Source: Microcyclospora pomicola
Lineage: Eukaryota > Ascomycota > Dothideomycetes > Capnodiales
Length of the DNA: 64,000 nucleotides
Assembly: GCA_002786065.1 (NCBI GenBank)
Contig: NHNY01000015.1
Location: 124,001 to 188,000, forward strand
Direction of reading: 5' to 3'
Within the stretch, counting starts at the first letter, position 1. Each line of letters starts with the position of its first letter. The position numbers were made by a program, and so were the translations under genes. A model generated the notes under the pieces. The model was not told where the DNA came from. It made no database searches and saw only the letters and a program-made list of their open reading frames with translations. This document shows positions 1 through 9,257 of this stretch, in pieces.

Positions 1-352
1 GGCATGCTTGGATTGCCGTGCTCGTAACCACGAAATCCATCGTGGCCGTTGGATCACCCTCTGGTGGAGGTTTGCAGCGTCAATTTCAGAAGTGCATTTG
101 AAGTCGCAAGACTTGAATATCAGGATTTACGCTTATTGATCTGCTTCCAGTGACAAAACATGAAATGAACTTCGATCGCCGTATCGACACTCTGACTTGT
201 GGGATGAAAAGAATGGCTTGGCAATAGCTGAGGATAGTTCGCTGTCGACTGCTTCCCCATCAATCCTGACGAGATCTGCCATTGCACCACCTCCATCCTA
301 CTTCTCACTTTAGCGGACATCACACTCGCTCCCCATCCTCACCTCCTCCTCA
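1..352. other. Intergenic, window edge
   Basis: No open frame here resembles a known protein. The stretch would hold the 3' flank of the SnoaL-like gene, which is read on the minus strand from 778 to 353. Nothing else is supported. Confidence 0.5.
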
Positions 353-778
353 TCACTCGGCAAGCAGGTTCTTCAACCCCTGAACATCCCAGTAGAAAGG
401 CCTAACCTCCGTGATCAAACCATTCTCAACCTTAATATGCTGCACCAACGGCTGTACCCAATCCTTGCCGGTCTTCGCAACCCGCAGGTGCAGAGTACTG
501 TACACCAGCACGGTGTCGCCGCTTTCGAAGACCTTCGGGTTCTGGACGTCGAGCACATCGAACTGCTGGGCCATGGTTTCGCCCCACTTCAAAAACCCAT
601 CGAGGCCTTTGTGGTCGCCACCCCAGGGGAGGTCGGGGGACTGGTAGAGCGTGAAGGTGGGCGCGAGACATGCTGTCATGCCGGCGCTGTCCTTGGAGTC
701 GGCGGGCGCGGACATGTACGCTCGCTCGGCGATGTAGAAGCGGTTGAGAACCTCGCTGGGGCGGCCGGATGCAGACAT
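353..778 (-). CDS. SnoaL/NTF2-like domain protein
   Basis: A single-exon 141-residue protein with the size and layout of one SnoaL-like (NTF2 superfamily) cone-fold domain. An N-terminal helix (VLNRFYIAERAY) is followed by beta strands carrying aromatic residues, including FTLYQSPDLPWGG, VLVYSTLHLRV and a terminal ITEVRPFYWDV strand. The last strand, with the R-P-F-Y-W-D pattern, is typical of polyketide-cyclase-like and ketosteroid-isomerase-like family members. No signal peptide or membrane segment is visible, so it is probably cytosolic. The ligand or reaction cannot be told from sequence; many fungal relatives are uncharacterised. It stands alone, with no biosynthetic neighbours that would suggest a pathway. 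The family call is fairly secure, the function is not. Confidence 0.75.
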   Translation of the reverse strand: MSASGRPSEVLNRFYIAERAYMSAPADSKDSAGMTACLAPTFTLYQSPDLPWGGDHKGLDGFLKWGETMAQQFDVLDVQNPKVFESGDTVLVYSTLHLRVAKTGKDWVQPLVQHIKVENGLITEVRPFYWDVQGLKNLLAE

Positions 779-1314
779 TCTGATGTACGGCTTTAGGTTG
801 AGGGGCGTTCAGACGTTCGAGTGAAGTCAGCACTTCCGTATGATAGAGAAAGTGCTCCTGTGTTTGGGTCAAGGGTGACGACCACCTTTTCATACACGTT
901 TGTTATACGAACATCCTCAGCATCGTAGTATTTGTAAGCGAACTCTGCATATGCACAGTAAAGCTACCAGGCTATGCGATCCCGATCGACGGCACCATTG
1001 TAGCCACGAGTCGCATTCCAGTCCCAGCTAGATTTCGTGCGGCACAGCTGATGTGGTGAAGTAAAGCCAGTCGTTCGAGAGTGGTAGTGTGGGGCCAGAC
1101 AAGTCGGAGTTTCGATTCGGACATCCCAATCGGGGACTTCACTCGCATAACATCCACACAGAGAGTACCAATACCATGCAGCGAGCGAAGCGAAAGGACC
1201 ATAAATGGCATTCTTCAGGACTCATGCCACCAGAAATGTGGAAAGAGTCATGTCATCACTCGCCAGCTACATATCCTGATGCTCCTTCGTTATTCATTAC
1301 AATTAGTCGTTGCA
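779..1314. other. Intergenic spacer between SnoaL-like gene and spc7
   Basis: Upstream flank of the SnoaL-like gene and 3' flank of spc7, both on the minus strand. Open frames here are short and of unnatural composition. No RNA gene or repeat recognised. Confidence 0.5.
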
Positions 1315-4300
1315 TCATCTTTGCACTCCTTTCTTCGCGCCGTGCACAATGAGCTGGTCCTTCAAATCTTTCACCGCGACATCCCATCCGTAGACACCAT
1401 CGATGCGATCGATGACATTCTTTGTCATCTTGCCCTCGTTGTAGCTTTGGCCATAGACGATTTGGGTGCTGGGTTGGATGGTCAAATTCAAAGCCAAGCC
1501 ATCGTCCCCAGGACCAGCCCCACCGATACCCACGAACAGCTCGAAAGCCACGAGAACCTTTGTCTTGACGGCTGGCAGCAAGATGAGTGATTCCATAGCA
1601 AGTCGCTCGTCGCTGATGATCCGAGATGTCGTGAGCGTCTCGAGATTGAGACGTCGCTCTGCTTCGGCGACTGAAAGCGCGGTGTCCCAGCCCCCGCTGA
1701 TGAGGTTGAGTAGATCCGAGATTCGGGTCGCGTACTGTGGCAGTGCTTGCAATGATGCACGAAGAAGCTGATGGAAGAAACGGAGTGTGGTGGTAAGGTC
1801 TTTCGATTCCTGCTTGCCAGCCTGCGCTATGTAGTTGAGACGAATAGGCGCGTTTGGACGTGGCTGATCCGGTCGTTGTGACGCGACATTGAAGGAAGAT
1901 GGGTGAAAGTACAATTGCAGTTGAGACTTGTAAGTCATGGTGACTGTCTGTGGTGAAGACTCGGCCGAGGTGATCGACCAGCCGTACGTCTCTTCCATGC
2001 TCGTGATCGAATCTGTCCTAGTTGTCAGTTGTCTGGTTGGTTCCCGTGGGCGAGGACTTGACTGACCTTTCAATGAGGCAATTTCTTGCAACGACACTCC
2101 TCGGCATGCCTCACGCACCCGTTCGGCTTCTTCGATAGCGCCGTCGAACTCCAACTTACTCTCAAGCATGTCAGATATGAATTGTCTGCGTTCCAGATCC
2201 TGGTCTCTCAGATTGTTCAGCAATTTTTGCTTCCGCTCGACCTCGCTGTCCACATCAAGAACCTTCCTCCGAGCGTCCTGGAGGTCTATCTTGTCCTCCA
2301 CGGGAATTTCCATGGCGGCTTGTTCCAAATGATGGACCTCTAAGCTGAGTGCCTGGTGTGTGTCAGTCAAGTCAGGCAGCGACTCGCCAACGATGTCTTC
2401 CAGGTCTCTAAGGATCTCATCATCCTTGATCAAGCCTTCCGCAATAACGGACAGCGCCTTCACGAGATCCTCTAGTAGTTGAGTCCTCCACGAGTACCAA
2501 AGCTCCTTGCTACGAAGGCGTGCATGCGTCTTCATGTCACGCATTTGCGCGTCCAACATAGGCCGTCGATCATCTGACGATGATTGTTGGCACGCTTGTA
2601 CGTACGCGCGAAGGAGAGGAGGGGTCTTGCGATAAGTCTCGTTCTCCAGTTGCTTAATCACTTTCTTCCCATCGCTGATATAATGCTTCAGCTCATGACA
2701 GGCGTGCCTGTACATCTCCAACTCGGGAGTGATGCACGCTGACGCTACCACAGCACCATCTAAGCTGGTTGCCGCGTTCACGCCAGCGTCTCTGGACTTT
2801 TGCATTTTGGAAGGTGTGGCCGCTACAGTCATCCTGCGTTTCGTGGTTGTCAGATCCATGAAACGAATCTGCGCCATTTCGAGGAATGCCTGGAGATGGA
2901 TTTTATCCGCGGCAGCCTCGTCCGACTGCACCTTGGCCGCATCGGCCGTCGCTTGAAGAGTTGGTGACATTACAGCCGCTTTGCCTGACCTCGGAGAAGG
3001 ACGGGCATCGACTGCATATGTCCTTTGTGGACTTGGAGCGCTGACCTGTGTTTGCTTTCGTGGAGTGCCAACTTTGAGTGATTCTTTGTACGGTGTGTTC
3101 ATAAGTCTGATTGACTCCGCTAGAGTACGAGTTATGTCGACACGTTCCGGCGTGACCGTCACCTTATCCGGAGTGACCGGTATTGATTTCGCCTCTGGTG
3201 ATCTCGACGGCGAGGCGCGGATTGGACTCGATAATGAGAGTTTGTTTGAATCGATGCTGACGGGCTCCGGAACAGTACGTTTGGGGGATGCCGAGAGAAC
3301 GACCGCAGACTTTATAGGTGAGCTGCGTTGTTGCTTAGCAGCTGTTGGGGAGGCGTCGAGTTCCCGATCAAGTCCTTTAAACTGTGCGTCGAGCTGAACT
3401 TGCAGCTCTACATTGGAAGTGCCTAGGATAGGTGTTCGAACGGGACTTTTTGAATGGTGTTGGGGTACAGGCGAGGCAGGGTCAGATATGTTCTCTTCCC
3501 TTTGTTCTTCGCCAGCAAGAGTTGTAGCTTGACTTGTGGCTTTCGCCTCCGTCGTAGCCTGGCTGATTCGCCGTGAACGACGTTTCGTTGGAGACGCTGA
3601 CGTTCGTTGTGGCGATGATGTTGCCGCAACGTCGAGAGCCACACTTTGTTGCTGCAGTAGCGGCGTCAACAATGTCCTTGGCCCAGAGTCCGGTACGTTG
3701 GTAGATCGTTCTTGGTCCTTAGGAGTGGTATTGACAGCCTCCTCCACTGGTGATCGCGAGACTTGCGGTGTGACTGGACGAGTATTCGAGTGAGCGGTTC
3801 CTCTGATCCCGCCCAACACAGTGGTTAATTCCATAGTCAACTCCTCATTCTCATCGAAACTTGATCCCGTATGTTCTGTGCGCACAGCATCCTTGATACC
3901 GCCCACGGCCTGCGTAAATTCCATAGTCATATCGGCCTGCTCGGAAGCCACACCGGACGAACGCCGTCTCATACTCCTCCTTCGACTTACTCTAGGGGCA
4001 GCTGTCGTCTTTTGGATACTGCCAACGGCCATAGTCAAGTCCATTGTGTCGTCGCCCATGGAAGATCGTGCGGCTGAAGATCGTCTGCGCTTACCACTTT
4101 GCGATGCGCCAGCGACTGTACCTGGTGATCCAGCTTCGGAGGTTGTGCGTCGTCTCTTGTGAGAGTCCCGTGTAGCTTGAGGATGGTCTTCAGAGGCATC
4201 GTGGACAAAGCCTACGACTTGAGTGATATCCATAGTAGCATCGCTTGATGACTCGCTCTGGTCTTCCTCAGATCGAGTATTCAGGATGTTGCCCACAGCT

Positions 4301-5370
4301 CTTGTCACCTCCATACTCATATCTCCTGTTTCCTCCTCATCAATCGTTGACATTGTATCTGCTTTGAATGCTGGCGAAAAGGGGTTTATGTTTTCCTGGT
4401 CCATCGCAGCGGCAGCAAAGGACGGTTGGAGACCTGCTGGTGCCGCCCATGATTCGAATGCGTTCGTAACTGCATCATCTGCCAGCTCCATAGAGACTTC
4501 TTCGTCAAAGTCTCCGTCACCATGCTCATCATAATCGATACCTCGTGTGCCAGCCTGCTCCGCCGCAAGTCGCAGCGATGCCTCTAAACGCGCACTCGAT
4601 CCTGAACTTGAATTTGTACCGTCTGACAACTGTGAAACAAGAGTCCCATCGTCCATGTCCAAGCTCATTGCTGTCCCCGTTGCATCTTCTGATCCGTCTT
4701 CCTCCTCGCCATCATCGTCCTCGCTTTCTGACGCGTCGCTGCCGCTGCTCATGCCACTACTGGAGGCTGCATCATCGGGATTGTTGAAGTTCATAGGCGG
4801 TATACCAGAGCTTCGGCGCTTATTCGTCGCGGGCAAAGTGTTCGCAGGGGATGACAGCAAATCTACATCTTCGGCATCGGAGCTCGTCTCATTGCTGTGT
4901 GGAGCGACAGATTCTCGCCGAGTATCTCCCGATGAGTCTGTCGATGTAGTCTGATCGCGCATGAACTCAACTACATCCCAAGTATGCAGCGTCGCTTCCG
5001 GCGCAAAGGAGACACGTCGATTTGCTGTGATCCAATCAGTACTGCTGAACATACTCTTACAGTATCAGGTCATACCCAATGTCTTCCGACGCGCTGCTTG
5101 GCGCGCATTCTTTTCTGCATCTGCGGAGATGATGGCCTTGGTGGCGGGCACGTAGGTAGATTTCCGTCGATGTTTAGCTTCTTGTCGCGAGTCCTTCTTG
5201 ATGCTGTCGGTGATATCTTCTAGACCTCCAGGCCCAATACTCTTGCTCCGGCCTTTTCTGCTGCCAGTATGTTTGACTGGCGACAACGACGAGCGTCCGC
5301 CCGTCGGCAAATCGCTCGATAGCTGAGGAGCTAAGTTCTCCTTGTCGTCCATGAACGACGAGAGGCTCAT
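1315..5370 (-). CDS. spc7: Kinetochore scaffold Spc7/KNL1, three exons
   Basis: Outer-kinetochore scaffold that recruits PP1 and the Bub1/Bub3 checkpoint proteins and binds Mis12. Exons are 5370-5076, 5024-2067 and 2012-1315, giving 1316 residues. The first intron (5025-5075) has GTATGA, a TACTGAT branch site and CAG. Its removal creates the PP1-docking motif RVSF near residue 102 in the context NRRVSFAPEATLHTW, which is conserved in fungal Spc7. Five MELT-type repeats follow (about residues 334-500): MEVTRAVG, MDITQVVG, MDLTMAVG, MEFTQAVG and MELTTVLG. The C-terminal third is coiled coil followed by the RWD-like Spc7 domain. The second intron (2013-2066) is 54 nt and keeps the frame if retained; splicing restores LKDSITSMEETYGW, a better match to relatives. 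An in-frame ATG at 5427 would add 19 residues; 5370 (MSLSSFMDDKENLAPQ) is preferred. Confidence 0.93.
2013..2066 (-). other. In-frame 54-nt intron of spc7
   Basis: On the minus strand it begins GTCAGT and ends CTAGGACAG, with a CTGAC branch-like site shortly before the acceptor. It is 54 nt, free of in-frame stops, and phase 1, so either retention or removal leaves the frame open. An alternative AG five bases earlier would shift the frame. Confidence 0.65.
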
Positions 5371-5673
5371 ATCGTTTGCGCCAGCCTCGCGACGTTGTTG
5401 TGGAGTTGGTATGTAGGGTCCGCACACATATATCTACAGCATTGAATTGAGACGCACGTCACGTTCCAGACGGCCAAACAGATAAACAAAGCTAGACCAG
5501 CATCACGGTTAATCCTCGGGATAATGCTTGTCAAGCCACAGCATACGCCACGTCCTATGCCAAGACTGTGCGGTCTGAATTTGTTACCCCGAACTTCAAT
5601 CCACACCACATATGGTCCAGCCCACAACACTCGACTTCTCTACCCCGATCGCAAATCCCAACGACCGGTAAAC
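5371..5673. promoter_or_regulatory. Divergent promoter, spc7 / rps11
   Basis: About 300 nt between the chosen spc7 start (minus) and the rps11 start (plus), so both genes must share this short control region. No canonical TATA box was seen. The rps11 untranslated leader is pyrimidine-containing but no defined ribosomal-protein promoter element was recognised. Confidence 0.4.
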
Positions 5674-6382
5674 ATGGCCACCGAGTTGACCGTCCAAAGC
5701 GAACGCGCTTTCCAGAAGCAGCCGCACATTTTCCTGAACGGCAAAGGCGTCAACGACCGCTCGAAGAAGAGTGGTAAGAATGGCAGGAGATGGTACAAGG
5801 ATGTTGGACTAGGCTTCAGGACACCAAAGACCGCCATTGAGGGCAGCTACATCGGTGCGTTTTCTCACGGTCGCTGCGCAAGAAAACATGTCGGCGCTTG
5901 ATGCTGGCAGTACAGCGCATCTGGTTCACACAACGCGATCCACTAGGCGACTGAGCTTGAAGTTGGCGGAAGGCTGATATGTTTCAAATTTACAGACAAG
6001 AAATGCCCGTTCACTGGTCTCGTCTCAATCCGTGGCCGTATCCTCACCGGTACCGTCGTATCAACCAAGATGCACCGCACTCTCATCATCCGCCGCGAGT
6101 ACCTGCACTTCATTCCCAAGTACGCCCGTTACGAGAAGCGCCACAAGAACTTGGCCGCACACGTCAGCCCAGCATTCCGTGTCGAGGAAGGCGACCAGGT
6201 TACTGTTGGTCAATGCCGACCTCTCAGCAAGACTGTAAGTGTCGCCCGTCGTTGCAGAGTCCTGTACTCGATTGTGTGCAATAGAGCGTGATCGTGCTAA
6301 CATTCATGCTTAGGTGCGTTTCAACGTATTGCGCGTCTTGCCAAGGACTGGCAAGCAAGTCAAGCAGTTCAACAAATTCTAA
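5674..6382 (+). CDS. rps11: 40S ribosomal protein uS17 (Rps11)
   Basis: Small-subunit ribosomal protein of the uS17 family, 162 residues. Exons are 5674-5854, 5996-6234 and 6314-6382. The N-terminal block [20 protein letters not shown], then [50 protein letters not shown] and [18 protein letters not shown] are all standard for eukaryotic uS17, and the protein ends VKQFNKF as expected. Intron 1 uses GTGCGT and TTACAG; intron 2 uses GTAAGT and TTAG. Joining exons restores G-S-Y-I-D-K-K and S-K-T-V-R-F-N-V without gaps. The short first exon followed by larger introns is common in fungal ribosomal protein genes. It acts in the cytosol within the 40S body, binding 18S rRNA. Identification is secure. 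Confidence 0.97.
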
Positions 6383-6792
6383 GCGCCATCTGTGTACCTG
6401 CCACAACAATGACTTTGGGAAACCGGAAAACAGTTATGACATCGAGCATACTGGATGCCAGATCATGCATACCATACGGCGTTGACAGATAGCTACAGCG
6501 CTGAGGACGCAGTGCACGAGGACGTGCCGGAAGAACTTCAGACGTGAATAGCTTTGCGTACAAAATTTCGAAATCCCACCTTTCCTTCGGATCCAATGAA
6601 CGAGCGGTCTCTATATTATGTGACTCTTGCGAGCGTGTGATAATTCGCATGTGTAGCCAGCCACATGTCGACCCCAAAACTGGCCAGTCTTTATTAGTGG
6701 ACTGATGCATTGTGACAAACCCAGACGTGCTGGAGCAGAGACAGTACCACGGCAGGAACAATGTTACAAAACAACATCTAAGCACACATCCT
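6383..6792. other. Intergenic, convergent 3' flanks
   Basis: Lies between the convergent ends of rps11 and the small mitochondrial-type gene, so it should carry both polyadenylation regions. Nothing else recognised. Confidence 0.5.
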
Positions 6793-7254
6793 TCAGTCAT
6801 GATGTTGTGCCAACTCTTCCATGGCCATAACACCATGCTCCAGTTCCCTGATACGCTGCCCTATCCTTCTCTTGACCTCTTCCGCCAGATCCGCATCTGT
6901 TCCCTCCACGACTCCTCGATAAGCCTCCTTGACTCGCTCCAACTCTTCGCGCGCTGCCTTTCGATCCTCCTCTGCATACACAGTCTGCTTCTCCGTCTCC
7001 TCCATCGCGATCTCGAATTCGTCTTGAGCAGTAGCGTAAAGCTCGGTAATCTCTTCAATCTTCTCGTCCGCCAGTGACTTTGAACCTAGGTATCGTAGCG
7101 TCTGGAAAGGAGTGTGCGAAGCGAAGCGGGTGGTCGTCTGTGGTCGATGCGAAGTCTGTAGGCTCCTGAAACTTGGGACATGAGTGACACGGGACGTTGC
7201 TGTCGACACTATTCGCTGAGACAAGCATCGAAGGAGTAGTGTTCGTGGCGCCAT
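6793..7254 (-). CDS. Small coiled-coil protein, likely mitochondrial
   Basis: A single-exon protein of 153 residues from the ATG at 7254; an in-frame upstream ATG at 7305 would add 17 residues that do not look like a leader. The N-terminus (MAPRTLLLRCLSQRIVSTATSR) is rich in Arg, Leu, Ser and Thr and lacks acids, as in a mitochondrial presequence. The rest (about residues 58-153) is a highly charged helix, with EEITELYATAQDEFEIAMEE and AREELERVKEAYRGVVEG, likely a coiled coil. I do not recognise the family. Mitochondrial matrix location is inference from the leader. It is divergent from the cytochrome b5 gene across about 390 nt, but no functional tie is shown. Confidence 0.7.
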   Translation of the reverse strand: MAPRTLLLRCLSQRIVSTATSRVTHVPSFRSLQTSHRPQTTTRFASHTPFQTLRYLGSKSLADEKIEEITELYATAQDEFEIAMEETEKQTVYAEEDRKAAREELERVKEAYRGVVEGTDADLAEEVKRRIGQRIRELEHGVMAMEELAQHHD

Positions 7255-7647
7255 TACAATGGTAGGATTGGGTTGAATATTGGTGATGCTTTCTTCTCTT
7301 GTCAAGGGTTGTTATCAAAACGCGATGCATGAACAGCCTACCTACCTATGCACCTGCATGGAAGTACACGCGCTTGGTTTGGTGACGTCAAATTCAAGGT
7401 CTTGGCATCCGAACTCTACAGTATGGAGAGCTGACTTGCTGCACTTGCCACTCCATTTGTGTATGTGTGCTGACCGACCATGATGACCTACTCGCTCCAT
7501 AAGACCCGAATACTGTGCTCATGGGTTCCTTAATTCACGCGTTACACTGGATGGATCAACAATAGGATACCGTGCGACCTCCAGTTCATGCGTCCCGACA
7601 ATCAAGAACGCCCTAGTCGAGCCGAAACACCTGGCTGAACAGGTACC
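7255..7647. promoter_or_regulatory. Divergent promoter region
   Basis: Shared upstream region of the small mitochondrial-type gene (minus) and the cytochrome b5 gene (plus). It includes a TGACGTCA palindrome at about 7382-7389, a perfect CRE/bZIP-type site. No clear TATA box was seen. Confidence 0.45.
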
Positions 7648-8625
7648 ATGAGCTACTGGAGCGCTATAGCTATAGTCTTTTCCATCATCTTTCTGGCCTC
7701 CAAGTATCCAAAGGCTATGGGAACATACCTTCCTCAGTGGCTTCGGCCTGGCAGTCACAGAAATGAAGAACCTACGGTCATGCTTGCGCCACCAAATGCA
7801 GAAGCACCAAGAATAGATATTGAGGGGGAAAAGTCAGCAGAGCTCGCCGAGCAGGATGGATCGGGTGAAACGCCGAAAGCAGCTGCTGCCACTCCAAGAG
7901 AAAACGTTCCTAGTTTTTCCCTGACCGAGCATGAAGACAGGAAGGAGGAAAGTGGGCAGGAGAAGAATCACCGTCTGAGCATCGAAGATGAAGAAGAATC
8001 AAGCGATACGTCTCCAAGAGTCACCTCTATGTTTCCGGCGCCGAACAGTGCGCAGCGAGTAGGCGGTGGGGCTTCTGCGCGCATGCCATCTTCAGGATTG
8101 ATGGCGCCACCAGCACGCATGGTACCTCCGCGCGCGAATCCAAGCTCTCGTGGTCTATCGGCAGGTCCTCTGCCTAACCGCGGTCCTCCTACAAACACCT
8201 ACAGAAGTGCCGTCAATGGAGGTCTAGGCCCAACAGGGATTGCAACGACCCCCAATGCACGGGGCAAGGTCGTCTTATCACCTGGTCACTCTCCAATGGA
8301 TTGGGCAGCGTTGACAAAGTCTAGCAACGTCTCGGGTGTGTCGACTTTTCAGAGGGTCACACCATCCCAACTTCGTACCATGACTGGGAGGAAAGGCAAA
8401 CCGGCATGGAGCAGCTGGCAAGGCAAAGTATACAACATAACACCATATCTGCCATTCCACCCCGGCGGAGAGTCAGAGTTGATGAAAGCTGCCGGTAGAG
8501 ATGGGACGAAACTGTTCATGGATGTCCATCCTTGGGTTAACTGGGAGAATATGCTTGGTAATTGCTTAGTTGGCGTCATGGTGGCCGAAGACTACGGGAA
8601 GTCTGAACTGGAAGATATGGATTGA
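7648..8625 (+). CDS. Membrane-anchored cytochrome b5-domain protein (Irc21-like)
   Basis: A single-exon 325-residue protein. The N-terminus has a hydrophobic segment (about residues 5-17, AIAIVFSIIFLAS) that could anchor it in a membrane. A long low-complexity Ser/Pro/Arg-rich linker follows (about 40-230). The C-terminus is a cytochrome b5 heme-binding domain (about 236-318). The heme ligands are the HPGG histidine near residue 271 and the histidine of DVHPWVNW near 294, with the 23-residue spacing usual for the family. WSSWQGKVYNITPYLPFHPGG matches the yeast Irc21 and animal NCB5OR N-terminal type better than microsomal cytochrome b5. No reductase domain is present. It probably passes electrons to a partner, perhaps a desaturase or P450 system; the partner cannot be read from sequence. 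Confidence 0.87.
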   Translation: MSYWSAIAIVFSIIFLASKYPKAMGTYLPQWLRPGSHRNEEPTVMLAPPNAEAPRIDIEGEKSAELAEQDGSGETPKAAAATPRENVPSFSLTEHEDRKEESGQEKNHRLSIEDEEESSDTSPRVTSMFPAPNSAQRVGGGASARMPSSGLMAPPARMVPPRANPSSRGLSAGPLPNRGPPTNTYRSAVNGGLGPTGIATTPNARGKVVLSPGHSPMDWAALTKSSNVSGVSTFQRVTPSQLRTMTGRKGKPAWSSWQGKVYNITPYLPFHPGGESELMKAAGRDGTKLFMDVHPWVNWENMLGNCLVGVMVAEDYGKSELEDMD

Positions 8626-9257
8626 CCACACTAGATGAAGAGTCTTCGAGCTATACCAATGGCGCACTACAAGAAAAAACAATTATGCAAATGCACAGTG
8701 CCAGTGAAATATTAGGTTTGCCCATAACGCTGTGAGAAGTCTAAGCTGTGATTCGTCGGGAAGCAGATGTCTACACGCGCGACATCTCACCAGAATATCC
8801 GTTCTCGCAGAACTCATGGTGGTATGTAGAAATACCTGAACAGCATGCGCACACATGAGTTAGGAATCGTGGATATGGTATAAAGTAGATAAGGTAGGTG
8901 TACATGTATGTAAGGAAGGTAGCTAATATAGAAAAGTGAGCACAGACCACATGGATTTCGTTTAAAGTTCATGTGAATAACCAATCGCACACCCTAGGTC
9001 TTTCATCTTCCATACCACCCGACACAACTGCCCAACCTCAACAACGCCAATGTTGAAAGAACGGGTCACAAGGCGTGCCGACATCTTCGTTGAGACAATG
9101 AGTACATGAAGGAATTACAACGCGCATTCAAAAAAAAGAAGCAGACACTGATGTTGCAAAAGCTTAAAAGGCAGCGAAGCGCGACCCAGGTACGCCAGGA
9201 GGCGCCTGATGTTTGGCTCACATTCACTGTCGAATGTGTTTCTATCCGGTTCGTTGA
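8626..9257. other. Intergenic upstream of KMT6
   Basis: Contains the 3' flank of the cytochrome b5 gene and the KMT6 leader. A Lys-rich open frame begins at 9106 (MKELQRAFKKKKQTLMLQKL). It could be an upstream KMT6 exon joined by an unrecognised intron, but I could not settle a splice pair. Around 8890-8935 there are several AAGGTAG-type motifs. Confidence 0.4.
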
